A stretch of DNA of 47,631 nt, from assembly GCA_045590195.1 (NCBI GenBank), contig JAZNQN010000040.1, positions 1 to 47,631 on the forward strand. Reading direction: 5' to 3'. Shown piece by piece: positions 7,778-16,293 of the stretch. The position numbers were made by a program, and so were the translations under genes. Source of the DNA: JAZNQN01 sp045590195 (GTDB lineage Bacteria; Bacillota; Clostridia; UMGS1883; UMGS1540). Below the pieces are notes generated by a model, which was given only the letters and a program-made list of their open reading frames with translations, searched no databases and was not told where the DNA came from. Position 1 is the first letter of the stretch; each line of letters starts with the position of its first letter.

Positions 7778-8614
7778 TTGAAGAAATACAAAACTGACAA
7801 CAGAATCATATGTTTGCAGCAGAAAATAGATTTAAAAATGGAAAACGGCACAGGATACTTTGAAAGAGCAGTTGGAATGAGGAACGCAAATGCGTTGACA
7901 AGTGCGGCTGGGGTGCAGTATAATACAGACGAGGGTAAGTCAGACCAATATGGCACAATGTGGACTTTAGAGGCAAATGTACTTGATAACAATGAAGTGG
8001 CAAGTTTTTACAACCTTATTGGCGAAAAAGAACATGGAAAAGGAATATTACAAAATTCCAATGGAGAGTTTATTTTTGATGTTTCAGATAAACTTGTGTA
8101 TTCAAATGGCGACTATCTGAACCCTCGAATAGCAAAAGTAGTGTCGTTTAATACGACAGATGCAGATACCATTGAGTTGGCGAAGGAGATTATTTTAAAT
8201 GAAGAATACTACGGAAGCGGTAGTGAAGTTTTATACAACGAAATTGTTGAGGCTGTGTTGGGAGAAGGGATTATCACAACAACAAATTTTGAGGCCGATA
8301 GGCGAAAAGGTAACCATTTCGGAAAAGGAAGCGGTGGCGGAAAGATTGATAGTGGAAGTAGAAAAAATGCAAGCTACTCAATAGAAAACCTTACGCCTGA
8401 GCAGGTTGAGGCAATTAAGAAGGCTGAGGAGAGTGGGGACAAAGTTTCGGAGTTTTACAAGAACAGTTTACAGAAGGAGGTTATAACGCCTGCGGTAAAA
8501 GCAGAGGATGCGCCAGAGCGGCACAAATACAAACCCATAAGCAACGAAGAAACATACAAAAATGCAAGAGCCTACGTTGAGGCGACAGGCTTTGATAAGG
8601 CAAAGGCGGTTTAA
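7778..8614 (+). pseudogene. Truncated hypothetical protein, possibly from a mobile element
   Basis: The frame reads 278 residues from a TTG at 7778 with no clear ribosome site; the first internal ATG is at 7838. I do not recognise a named domain. The Gly-rich stretch NHFGKGSGGGKIDSGSRK and the Lys/Glu-rich end resemble pieces of very large multi-domain phage or conjugative-element proteins, but that is weak. Codon use differs from neighbours, with many GAG and GGG codons in 8400-8530. It sits alone among housekeeping genes and runs into a perfect palindrome at 8617. I read it as the remnant of a transferred gene. Confidence 0.45.
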
Positions 8615-8616
8615 AA

Positions 8617-8650
8617 AATTAAAAGCCGCAGATATCTGCGGCTTTTAATT
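8617..8650. terminator. 34-bp perfect palindrome, bidirectional terminator
   Basis: The half AATTAAAAGCCGCAGAT (8617-8633) is followed by its exact reverse complement. GCCGCAG/CTGCGGC forms the stable core and the outer A and T runs allow termination both ways. It overlaps the last bases of argH. Confidence 0.9.
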
Positions 8651-10028
8651 ATAAATTATTTAAGATATTTTTTGCATTTTCAATGGACGTAGAAACCATA
8701 GATGGGGAAGGGGCACCGGGAACATTTCGTTCTGAAACGCATGTTTCCATGCTTATTGCATTATAAATGTCTTCTTCAAAAACATCGGAGAATTGCTTAA
8801 ATTCGTCAAGCGACAATTCATCGAGAGGTTTTTGCTTACTGATAGCATAAAATACAAGCTGGCCGATAACAGAATGAGCGTTTCTAAATGGCATTCCTTT
8901 TTTAACAAGGTAGTCAGCGGCATCGGTAGCGTTTGTATATCCACCTTTTGCACCACGAAGCATTGTATCTTTGTTTATCTTCATAGTTTCTACCATTTTA
9001 GTAAACACAGGAAGACACATAAACAAAGTATCAATACTATCGAAAAGCTGTTCTTTGTCTTCCTGCATATCTTTATTGTAAGCAAGAGGAATTCCTTTCA
9101 TTACAGTTAAAAGCCCCATTAAAGAGCCGTAAACACGGCCTGTTTTACCGCGAATGAGTTCGGCAACATCAGGGTTTTTCTTCTGTGGCATAATACTGCT
9201 TCCGGTAGAATAGGCATCGTCCATTTCAATAAATGAAAATTCATCGCTGCTCCACAAAATAAGTTCTTCGCAAAATCTGCTTAAATGCATCATTATAAGA
9301 GAAATATTAAAGCAAAGCTCAATAGCAAAATCACGGTCACTAACGCCGTCTAGTGAGTTTTGGGTTATACTGTCAAAACCAAGCATGCCTGCAACGAACT
9401 CACGATCAAGTGGATAAGTTGTACCAGCGAGAGCTCCGCTTCCAAGAGGCATTTGATTTACTCTTTTTCTGCTTTGCATCATTCGTTCAATATCTCTTAA
9501 AAGCATTTGAACATATGCCATAAGATGATGGGCGAGAGTAATAGGCTGAGCTTTTTGAAGATGTGTATAGCCGGGCATAATTGTGTTAAGATTTTCTTCG
9601 GCAATTTTAATTAAAACCCTTACAAGATTTTTAAGCATTTCGCAAATTTCATCTTCACAATCGCGAACATACATTTTTATATCAAGAGCAACCTGGTCGT
9701 TTCTGCTTCTGCCGGTATGAAGCTTTTTTCCTGCATCTCCAATTCTTTCTGTTAATATTTTTTCAACATTCATATGAATGTCTTCTGCGTCAATTTCAAA
9801 CTCAATTTTTCCATTTTCAATGTCAACCAAAATGTTTTTAAGCTCTGAAACAATTTTTTCGCTATCTTCGAGCGGAATAATATTTTGCTTGCCAAGCATT
9901 GTTGCATGGGCAATTGAACCTAAAATATCTTGTTTATAAAGTCGTTGGTCGAATCTTATAGACGAATTAAAGTCGTCAACACTTTTATCTGTATTTTTCT
10001 GAAAACGACCACCCCATAATTTAGCCAT
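8649..10028 (-). CDS. argH: Argininosuccinate lyase
   Basis: This 459-residue enzyme splits argininosuccinate into arginine and fumarate, the last step of arginine synthesis. The fumarase/lyase superfamily signature GSSIMPQKKNPD carries the catalytic Ser loop, and the N-terminal MWGGRF-like start (MAKLWGGRFQKNTDK) and TGRSRNDQVA are diagnostic. It follows argG by 55 bp, separated by a UUCG hairpin, and has an AAAGGAT ribosome site. Length is normal and no key motif is missing. Confidence 0.97.
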   Translation of the reverse strand: MAKLWGGRFQKNTDKSVDDFNSSIRFDQRLYKQDILGSIAHATMLGKQNIIPLEDSEKIVSELKNILVDIENGKIEFEIDAEDIHMNVEKILTERIGDAGKKLHTGRSRNDQVALDIKMYVRDCEDEICEMLKNLVRVLIKIAEENLNTIMPGYTHLQKAQPITLAHHLMAYVQMLLRDIERMMQSRKRVNQMPLGSGALAGTTYPLDREFVAGMLGFDSITQNSLDGVSDRDFAIELCFNISLIMMHLSRFCEELILWSSDEFSFIEMDDAYSTGSSIMPQKKNPDVAELIRGKTGRVYGSLMGLLTVMKGIPLAYNKDMQEDKEQLFDSIDTLFMCLPVFTKMVETMKINKDTMLRGAKGGYTNATDAADYLVKKGMPFRNAHSVIGQLVFYAISKQKPLDELSLDEFKQFSDVFEEDIYNAISMETCVSERNVPGAPSPSMVSTSIENAKNILNNL

Positions 10029-10054
10029 AAAAAATATCCTTTCTTATAGTTTAA

Positions 10055-10074
10055 GAGGGCGCCGAAGCACCCTC
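10055..10074 (-). promoter_or_regulatory. UUCG-tetraloop hairpin between argG and argH
   Basis: On the minus strand GAGGGTGC, loop TTCG, GCGCCCTC forms an 8-bp stem with one G-U pair and the very stable C(UUCG)G loop. No T-run follows, so it looks like a processing or mRNA-stability element rather than a full terminator. Confidence 0.6.
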
Positions 10075-10083
10075 CGAATTTAA

Positions 10084-11304
10084 TTATTTGTCAAGACCAT
10101 TCTTTTTCTTCATAAGAGCACGAACCTTGAGCGGAAGACCAAAGAGATTAATAAATCCTTCGCTGTCCTTATGGCTGTAAAGCTCTTTGCTGTCGCCAAA
10201 TGAAGCTATATCTTCGTTATAGAGTGAATATGGCGATTTTGCGCCTGCAGGTGTTGCACTTCCTTTATAAAGTTTAAGTCTTACATCGCCGGTAACAGTT
10301 TCGTCCATTGTGTCAAACATTGCTGACAAAGATTCACGAAGTGGTGTAAACCATTTACCGTCATAAACAAGTTCAGAGAATTTAATTGCCGCCTGACGTT
10401 TGAAAGCCTGGGTATCTCTGTCGAGGCAAAGGTATTCAAGTTCCTGAATTGCTGTGTAGAGAATTGTTCCACCGGGAGTTTCGTAAACACCACGGCTCTT
10501 CATACCAACAAGTCTGTCTTCAACGATATCAGCAATACCAACACCGTGTTTTCCGCCAAGTGCGTTAAGTTTTTCAACCAAAGCAAGAGGAGAAAGCTTT
10601 TCGCCGTCAACAGCTACAGGTACACCTTTTTCAAAAGAAATTGTAACATATTCAGCTTTATCAGGAGCTTTTTCAGGGGAAACTCCAAGCTTTAATAAAT
10701 TATCAAGCTGTGGTTCGTTTGCTGGGTCTTCAAGGTCCATACCTTCGTGGCTTAAGTGCCAAACGTTTCTGTCTCTTGAATATAAGTCTTTTTTGGTTAC
10801 AGGAATTTCAATATTGTGAGCTTCTGCGTAGTCAACAGCATCTTCTCTTGATTTAATATCCCAAATTCTCCAAGGAGCTATGATTTTAAGAGAAGGGTCG
10901 AGAGCTTTAATTGTAAGCTCAAAACGAACCTGGTCATTACCTTTACCTGTAGCGCCGTGACAAATTGCAGTTGCTCCTTCTTTCTGAGCAATTTCTACAA
11001 GACGTTTTGCAATAATAGGTCTTGCGTGTGATGTACCGAGAAGGTATTTACCTTCGTAAACTGCACCTGCTTTTAAAGTGGGGAATATATAGTCCTTTAC
11101 ATATTCATCTTTTAAATCTTCAATGTAAAGTTTTGAAGCGCCGGCTTTTTTAGCTCTCTCATCAAGACCTTCGGTCTCTTTACCCTGGCCAACATCGCCA
11201 CAAACTGCAATAACTTCGCAATCGTAGTTTTCTTTAAGCCACGGAATAATGATTGAAGTATCAAGTCCGCCGGAATACGCTAATACAACTTTTTCTTTTG
11301 CCAT
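10084..11304 (-). CDS. argG: Argininosuccinate synthase
   Basis: This 406-residue enzyme joins citrulline and aspartate using ATP. The N-type ATP pyrophosphatase loop AYSGGLDTS lies at residues 9-17, and the synthase motifs GATGKGNDQVRFE and RNVWHLSHEGMDLEDP are present. It is the first gene of argG-argH. A GGAGGTCAT ribosome site precedes the ATG. A candidate ArgR box and a TATAAT sequence lie upstream in the gap shared with ruvC. Confidence 0.97.
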   Translation of the reverse strand: MAKEKVVLAYSGGLDTSIIIPWLKENYDCEVIAVCGDVGQGKETEGLDERAKKAGASKLYIEDLKDEYVKDYIFPTLKAGAVYEGKYLLGTSHARPIIAKRLVEIAQKEGATAICHGATGKGNDQVRFELTIKALDPSLKIIAPWRIWDIKSREDAVDYAEAHNIEIPVTKKDLYSRDRNVWHLSHEGMDLEDPANEPQLDNLLKLGVSPEKAPDKAEYVTISFEKGVPVAVDGEKLSPLALVEKLNALGGKHGVGIADIVEDRLVGMKSRGVYETPGGTILYTAIQELEYLCLDRDTQAFKRQAAIKFSELVYDGKWFTPLRESLSAMFDTMDETVTGDVRLKLYKGSATPAGAKSPYSLYNEDIASFGDSKELYSHKDSEGFINLFGLPLKVRALMKKKNGLDK

Positions 11305-11360
11305 AATATATGACCTCCAAAATAAAATTTTTATTGCTTATTTTCTATTTTAATGCTATA

Positions 11361-11413
11361 ATTATAAAAAGTAAAGAGTTTTTTTTGATTTTTTTGTATT
11401 TTTATGCAATATT
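11361..11413 (-). promoter_or_regulatory. Candidate argG -10 element and ArgR box
   Basis: On the minus strand TATAAT occurs at 11361-11366. About 35 bp further upstream, ATTGCATAAAAATACA (11395-11411) resembles the ArgR/AhrC half-site pattern also found before argD and argC. A good -35 could not be placed at 17 bp from the TATAAT, so the exact promoter is uncertain. Confidence 0.4.
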
Positions 11414-11481
11414 ATTAAAAATCGGTACATATTCTTTAGAATAATGTGCATCTTTTCACGAATAATTATACGGAGTTTGAA

Positions 11482-11979
11482 ATGAGAATTTTAGGTATAG
11501 ATCCCGGGTATGCAATAGTGGGCTACGGTGTTGTTGATTATGTTGGAAATAAGTTTACTCCTGTGGAATTTGGTGCTATTACCACAGATAGTGCTATGGA
11601 TTTCCCCAAAAGACTCAAACACATTTATGATTCACTTATAAAAATTATAAATATACATAATCCTGAATATTTATCAATCGAAGAGCTTTTTTTTAACACA
11701 AATGTTAAAACAGCAATTGCAGTTGGCCACGCAAGAGGGGTATTGGTTCTGGCAGCCGAAAATTGTGGTATCCCAATTTTTGAGTATACACCATTACAAA
11801 TCAAACAAGCTGTTACAGGTTACGGCAGGGCAGATAAAAACCAGGTTCAGCAAATGGTTAGAATGTTTTTGGGGCTACAAAAAGTGCCTAAACCTGATGA
11901 TACTGCTGATGCACTGGCAGTTGCAATTTGCCATGCACATTCTTACAGTCCCAAAAATGTTATTGGAGGTACACGCTGA
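11482..11979 (+). CDS. ruvC: Holliday junction resolvase RuvC
   Basis: This 165-residue endonuclease cuts Holliday junctions symmetrically. The first catalytic Asp is in MRILGIDPG, the Glu in SIEELFF, and the last pair in KPDDTADALAVAICH. I start it at 11482 because a CGGAG ribosome site precedes this ATG; the frame is open further upstream but that part has no family match. It overlaps ruvA (ATGA), so ruvCAB is one operon. Confidence 0.96.
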   Translation: MRILGIDPGYAIVGYGVVDYVGNKFTPVEFGAITTDSAMDFPKRLKHIYDSLIKIINIHNPEYLSIEELFFNTNVKTAIAVGHARGVLVLAAENCGIPIFEYTPLQIKQAVTGYGRADKNQVQQMVRMFLGLQKVPKPDDTADALAVAICHAHSYSPKNVIGGTR

Positions 11980-12560
11980 TGTTTTTTTACTTAAAGGGTA
12001 CAGTTACATATAAAAGCGAAAATTTTGTTGCGCTTGATGTAGGTGGAGTTGGGTATAAAGTTTTTACTTCCGTCAGCAATATTTCGAAGCTTGATTTAAA
12101 TTCAGAACAAACTCTTTATACATATACCCATATTCGTGAAGACATTTTTGATATTTATGGTTTTCTTACACAAGAAGAACTTGCTTTTTTTGAAATGCTT
12201 ATTTCTGTTTCAGGTGTAGGGCCGAAAGCAGGGCTTTCAATTTTATCTGTACTTACACCTTCTGATATTGTTTCGGCGGTTATTATGGGCGATTCAAAAG
12301 CTTTTTCACGAGCTCCCGGAATTGGCGGAAAAACTGCGCAGAGAATTATTCTGGAACTTAAAAACAAGGTTTCAGAAAGCGATATGATGCCAACAGACAG
12401 TGGAGATGATTTTTTGTCGATTGATTCTTCCAATCAAGCGGTTGCGGCGCTTATGTCGCTTGGATATAGTTCTACCGACGCTAAGAGGGCTGTAATTTCT
12501 GTTGAAGGCGCAAAATCTGTGGAAGAAACTATAAAACTTGCTCTTAAAAATTTAATGTAA
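11979..12560 (+). CDS. ruvA: Holliday junction branch-migration protein RuvA
   Basis: This 193-residue DNA-binding protein forms tetramers on Holliday junctions and loads RuvB. It begins MFFYLKGTVTYK with the OB-fold, has the helix-hairpin-helix ISVSGVGPKAGLSIL and APGIGGKTAQRIILEL, and ends in the three-helix RuvB-contact domain (QAVAALMSLGYSSTDAKRAV). The start overlaps the ruvC stop codon; an earlier in-frame ATG (11928) lies inside ruvC and adds no family sequence. Confidence 0.96.
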   Translation: MFFYLKGTVTYKSENFVALDVGGVGYKVFTSVSNISKLDLNSEQTLYTYTHIREDIFDIYGFLTQEELAFFEMLISVSGVGPKAGLSILSVLTPSDIVSAVIMGDSKAFSRAPGIGGKTAQRIILELKNKVSESDMMPTDSGDDFLSIDSSNQAVAALMSLGYSSTDAKRAVISVEGAKSVEETIKLALKNLM

Positions 12561-12574
12561 GGCGGAGTATTTAA

Positions 12575-13609
12575 ATGGATTACGATGAAAGACTTATAAC
12601 TTCTATGCCTATTGAAGGCGATAACGAAATTGAAAGAGCCATTCGTCCTAGAGCTATGGATGAATACATAGGGCAGGAGAAGTTAAAAGAAAATTTAAAA
12701 ATTTATATAGAGGCTGCTAAACTTCGAGGGGAGGCCCTTGACCATTGTTTGCTTTATGGCCCGCCTGGACTTGGAAAGACAACTATGGCCGGGATTATAG
12801 CTAACGAAATGGGAGCTAATTTACGTGTTACAAGTGGTCCTTCTATTGAAAAATCAGGCGACCTTGCGGCTATTCTAACAAATTTATCGCCGTACGATGT
12901 TTTGTTTATTGATGAAATTCACAGACTCAGTAAAGTTGTTGAAGAAGTTTTGTATCCAGCAATGGAAGATTTTGCTATTGATATTATTTTGGGAAAAGGC
13001 CCTAGTGCGCGTTCAATCAGGCTTGAAGTTCCGCCGTTTACTTTAGTTGGTGCTACAACAAGAGCAGGCCTTATTTCAAGCCCACTGCGTGACCGTTTTG
13101 GAATTATTTCAAGGCTTGAACTTTATACTGTAGATGAGCTTTCTGCAATCGTCAAGCGTAGCGCGCAGATTTTAAAAATCGAAATTTCAGATGATGGGGC
13201 AAAGGAAATTGCTTCTCGTTCAAGAGGAACACCTCGTATAGCTAACAGACTCTTGCGCCGTCTGCGCGATTATGCGCAGGTTAAAGCTAATGGCGTTATC
13301 ACAAGTGAAGTAGCTGATAAAGCCCTTGATATGCTTGAAATTGACAAAATAGGCCTCGATAATGTTGATAAGAGAATGATAATGAGCATTATCGATAATT
13401 TTGGTGGTGGCCCTGTTGGCCTTGAAACCCTTGCGGCAACAATAGGGGAAGATGTTTCAACAATTGAAGATGTTTATGAGCCGTATCTTATGCAGATAGG
13501 TTTTCTCAACAGAACACCGAGAGGAAGAGTTTTAACTCAATCTTGTTATGCTCACTTTGGCCTTGAATCTGCGTCGTGCTCCGAACAACAAACTTTTAAG
13601 CTCGACTAA
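12575..13609 (+). CDS. ruvB: Holliday junction helicase RuvB
   Basis: This 344-residue AAA+ motor drives branch migration with RuvA. Walker A is GPPGLGKTT, Walker B is DEIHRL, the sensor region is GATTRAGLISSPLRDRFG, and the C-terminal winged helix contains GGGPVGLETLAATIGED and RTPRGRVLT. It follows ruvA by 14 bp with a GGCGG ribosome site. The last 15 residues go a little beyond the family core. Confidence 0.97.
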   Translation: MDYDERLITSMPIEGDNEIERAIRPRAMDEYIGQEKLKENLKIYIEAAKLRGEALDHCLLYGPPGLGKTTMAGIIANEMGANLRVTSGPSIEKSGDLAAILTNLSPYDVLFIDEIHRLSKVVEEVLYPAMEDFAIDIILGKGPSARSIRLEVPPFTLVGATTRAGLISSPLRDRFGIISRLELYTVDELSAIVKRSAQILKIEISDDGAKEIASRSRGTPRIANRLLRRLRDYAQVKANGVITSEVADKALDMLEIDKIGLDNVDKRMIMSIIDNFGGGPVGLETLAATIGEDVSTIEDVYEPYLMQIGFLNRTPRGRVLTQSCYAHFGLESASCSEQQTFKLD

Positions 13610-13700
13610 TATTACAATTATATTAATGTGAGTTTAAACATTTGTTATTACAAAGGAACATGTCAATTACTGTCGAAAATTGAAATAGGGAGGTAGTTGC

Positions 13701-15209
13701 ATGCTTAGAAAAATACAAGTTTTTTTACTTTGTTTTGTTTTAATATTTGTTACATTAACTAGTAATGTTTTTGCAGAAAAATATTATTATAATGATAAAT
13801 GGAACGAACACAATGAGATTGTAAAATTATTTTATAACAATGAGTTTATTTCCACTGATGTTCCGTCGCTGATTGTTGATGGCAGAACACTAGTTCCTGT
13901 TCGCGCCTTTTTTGAAAATTTAGGTGCAGACGTTTTATGGAACGATGTAAAAAAGGAAGTAACAATACAAAGTGACAAATTTAAAATTATTTTAGGAATT
14001 GATAGCTACATTGCTTATGTTGATGGCGCTGCTTTGCTTTTAGATGTTCCCGCAAAAATTGTAGCAGATTCCAATAACATTGGTAGAACACTAGTTCCTG
14101 TTAGATTTATTTCTGAACACCTTGGTTATAAAGTTACATGGAACGAAACGACTTACTCAGTTTATGTAGGCGAACGTGCTGAAGTAGAGAGTATTACCAA
14201 AATTACTACTGCTAAAAGTGGTTTAACTGATTTTATTACTATAAATTTAACTGCCGATGCAAAGCCGGTTGTAACAAAAATTGCAAATCCGGACAGGCTT
14301 ATTCTTGATTTTTATGATTTTCGTTCCGAGCTCGGAAGTGGTTCGTTAAATAAAAGCGGTGTTTGTTTTTCAAATGTCCGGTATGCAAATCACGATAATT
14401 ATTCCAGAATTGTTGTAGATATTTCTTGCGAATTTACTTACGAAGTTGCTTTAAAAGGGAACTTATGTACAGTTAAACTTGATAAAACCGGTAACTTACC
14501 ATCTGCAACACAAAAACCAACTGTGACTGCTGCACCAACGCCTACACCTTCGCCAAGTGTTAAACCAACACCAAGTACCACTCCTGGAGTAACCGAGAAA
14601 CCAGTAGCAGGTAGTGGCTTGGTTGTAATTGATCCTGGTCATGGTGGAAGCGATCCCGGAGCATTAGGCTATAAAGACGGAGAAGTGTATTTGCGTGAAA
14701 GCGATGCGAACTTAGATATTTCCTTAAAACTTTATTCATTTTTAAAGGAAAAAGGCGTTAATGTAGCTATGACCAGAACCACAGATGTATATGTAGGCCT
14801 AAAAGAACGCGCCGAATATGCAAACAATTTGAATGCTTCACTATTTATCTGCGTGCATAATAATTCGGCTACTACATCTGCTGCTCACGGCAGTATGGTT
14901 TACTATTTTACTGGGGCAGGGGACGAGCAAACAAAAGAGCAATTTGGAATTACAAGCAAAGAGCTTGCTTCCTTAATTCACGAGGAAATAATTGAACATG
15001 GTGGAAGGTATGACAGAAAGATTGCCGATGGCTCAAAATTTGTAGTTTTGTATTCAACAAATATGCCTGCAATTTTAGCAGAGTGTGCATTTATATCAAA
15101 TGACGAAGAACGTGAACTTCTTAACACAGATGGCTTCAGAGCAAAAATTGCAGAAGGAATTTGCGATGGTGTGATTAAGGCATTAAAACAGATGAATCTA
15201 TATAATTAA
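13701..15209 (+). CDS. Secreted N-acetylmuramoyl-L-alanine amidase with stalk and AMIN domains
   Basis: This 502-residue protein starts with a signal peptide (KIQVFLLCFVLIFVTLTSNVFA, about residues 4-26). Then come copper-amine-oxidase-like N-terminal repeats (about 45-160; RTLVPVRAFFENLGADVLW and RTLVPVRFISEHLGYKVTW), an AMIN domain (about 165-270), a Pro/Thr-rich linker, and an Amidase_3 domain (about 308-500). The zinc site is visible as DPGHGG, the Glu in YLRESDANLD and His in CVHNNS; the catalytic Glu is in AILAECAFISN. It cuts the bond between MurNAc and L-Ala in peptidoglycan. It stands alone after ruvB, with a GGGAGGTAG ribosome site. Confidence 0.93.
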   Translation: MLRKIQVFLLCFVLIFVTLTSNVFAEKYYYNDKWNEHNEIVKLFYNNEFISTDVPSLIVDGRTLVPVRAFFENLGADVLWNDVKKEVTIQSDKFKIILGIDSYIAYVDGAALLLDVPAKIVADSNNIGRTLVPVRFISEHLGYKVTWNETTYSVYVGERAEVESITKITTAKSGLTDFITINLTADAKPVVTKIANPDRLILDFYDFRSELGSGSLNKSGVCFSNVRYANHDNYSRIVVDISCEFTYEVALKGNLCTVKLDKTGNLPSATQKPTVTAAPTPTPSPSVKPTPSTTPGVTEKPVAGSGLVVIDPGHGGSDPGALGYKDGEVYLRESDANLDISLKLYSFLKEKGVNVAMTRTTDVYVGLKERAEYANNLNASLFICVHNNSATTSAAHGSMVYYFTGAGDEQTKEQFGITSKELASLIHEEIIEHGGRYDRKIADGSKFVVLYSTNMPAILAECAFISNDEERELLNTDGFRAKIAEGICDGVIKALKQMNLYN

Positions 15210-15215
15210 AACTTT

Positions 15216-15240
15216 ACCGCCGTTTCTCGGCGGTATTTCC
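15216..15240 (+). terminator. Weak terminator after the amidase gene
   Basis: ACCGCCG (15216-15222) and CGGCGGT (15228-15234) close a 5-base loop. The T-run after it is short (ATTTCC), so termination may be partial. Confidence 0.55.
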
Positions 15241-15270
15241 ATAGAGGAAGTACAGGTAAATTTCTATACG

Positions 15271-15302
15271 CAATTAGACAAAATAAAAATTTTGTCTAAT
15301 TG
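15271..15302. repeat. Palindromic dif-like site upstream of the recombinase gene
   Basis: Fourteen-base arms flank a 4-base centre. Read as a tyrosine-recombinase core it is exactly 28 bp: left arm ATTAGACAAAA (15273-15283), centre TAAAAA (15284-15289), right arm TTTTGTCTAAT (15290-15300). The right arm matches the known XerD-binding arm TTATGTTAAAT at 8 of 11 positions. It lies 15 bases before the GTG start of a Xer-type gene. A repressor operator or mRNA hairpin would look similar. Confidence 0.5.
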
Positions 15303-15317
15303 GAAGGAGGGGAAAAA

Positions 15318-16277
15318 GTGCCATATAACGATGTTCCGGTGTTTTTAAAGGATTTTTTAATATATATAGAAGTTATACAAGGAAAATCAAAGGCAACTGC
15401 AAATGAATATCTTCGCGACCTTCGAACTTTTCTTCGATATGTTAAATGTAAATTTAATCTAGCAACATTTGAAGATTTTGAAAACATTCCTATAGATGAT
15501 GTTTCTGTAGAAGTTTTAGATAAAATTGATTTAAGCTTTCTTTATGAATATATGTACTATATTTCTACAGAGCGCAAAAACAGTGCTAACGCTCGTGCAA
15601 GAAAAGTTTCATCGTTAAAATCATTTTTTAAATACCTAACCAGCAAAACAAACTTGTTAAGCGATAATCCGGCAAAAAATTTAGACGCGCCGAAAATCCC
15701 TGCGCAGTTACCAAAATACTTAACGCTTGATGAAAGCAAAAAATTATTAAACGGCGTCGGCGGAGAATTTGAAATTAGAAATTATTGTATTCTTACATTA
15801 TTTTTAAATTGTGGTTTGCGAGTTTCTGAACTTACAGGAATTAACATTTCTTCAATTACAGATGAAAAATTTACAGTTATTGGAAAAGGTAATAAAGAAA
15901 GAACTATTTATTTGAATTCTGCGTGCAAATCAGCCATTGAAGAATATTTGAAAGTTCGCCCTCGCGAAGGCGTTATTGACAGAGATGCACTGTTTTTAAG
16001 TAAAAGAAAAACAAGAATAAGCGTTAAAATGGTTCAGGTTGTCGTAAAAAATGCTCTTGATGCTGCAGGCCTTGATTCAAAAATGTATTCTGCCCACAAG
16101 CTACGTCATACCGCTGCTACCCTACTTTATAAACACGGTCATGTTGACGTAAGGGCTTTACAGGAAATTTTAGGCCACAAACACCTTTCTACAACACAAA
16201 TTTACACCCATGTATCAAACGATCAGTTGAAAGATGCTATCTCAAAAAATCCACTGGCAGACGAAACGCAGGAGTGA
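15318..16277 (+). CDS. Xer-family tyrosine recombinase, catalytically complete
   Basis: This 319-residue site-specific recombinase starts at a GTG placed behind GGAAGGAGGGG. The N-terminal SAM-like core-binding domain (about 1-125) carries an extra segment (roughly residues 45-75) that recalls the single-recombinase XerS type. The catalytic set is complete: R168 (CGLRVSEL), K190 (IGKGNKER), H260 and R263 (HKLRHT), H287 (GHKHLSTTQ) and nucleophile Y296 (IYTHV). Databases often call this Clostridia group XerC. A symmetrical dif-like site lies immediately upstream, as difSL does before xerS in streptococci. The stop codon is inside a terminator hairpin shared with the opposite gene. Confidence 0.88.
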   Translation: MPYNDVPVFLKDFLIYIEVIQGKSKATANEYLRDLRTFLRYVKCKFNLATFEDFENIPIDDVSVEVLDKIDLSFLYEYMYYISTERKNSANARARKVSSLKSFFKYLTSKTNLLSDNPAKNLDAPKIPAQLPKYLTLDESKKLLNGVGGEFEIRNYCILTLFLNCGLRVSELTGINISSITDEKFTVIGKGNKERTIYLNSACKSAIEEYLKVRPREGVIDRDALFLSKRKTRISVKMVQVVVKNALDAAGLDSKMYSAHKLRHTAATLLYKHGHVDVRALQEILGHKHLSTTQIYTHVSNDQLKDAISKNPLADETQE

Positions 16278-16293
16278 TTATACTCCTGCGTTT
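16264..16293. terminator. Bidirectional terminator overlapping two stop codons
   Basis: AAACGCAGGAGT (16264-16275) and ACTCCTGCGTTT (16282-16293) form a 12-bp stem. The recombinase stop (16275-16277) and the HAD gene stop (16278-16280) both lie in it, so the two genes share this element. Confidence 0.9.
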
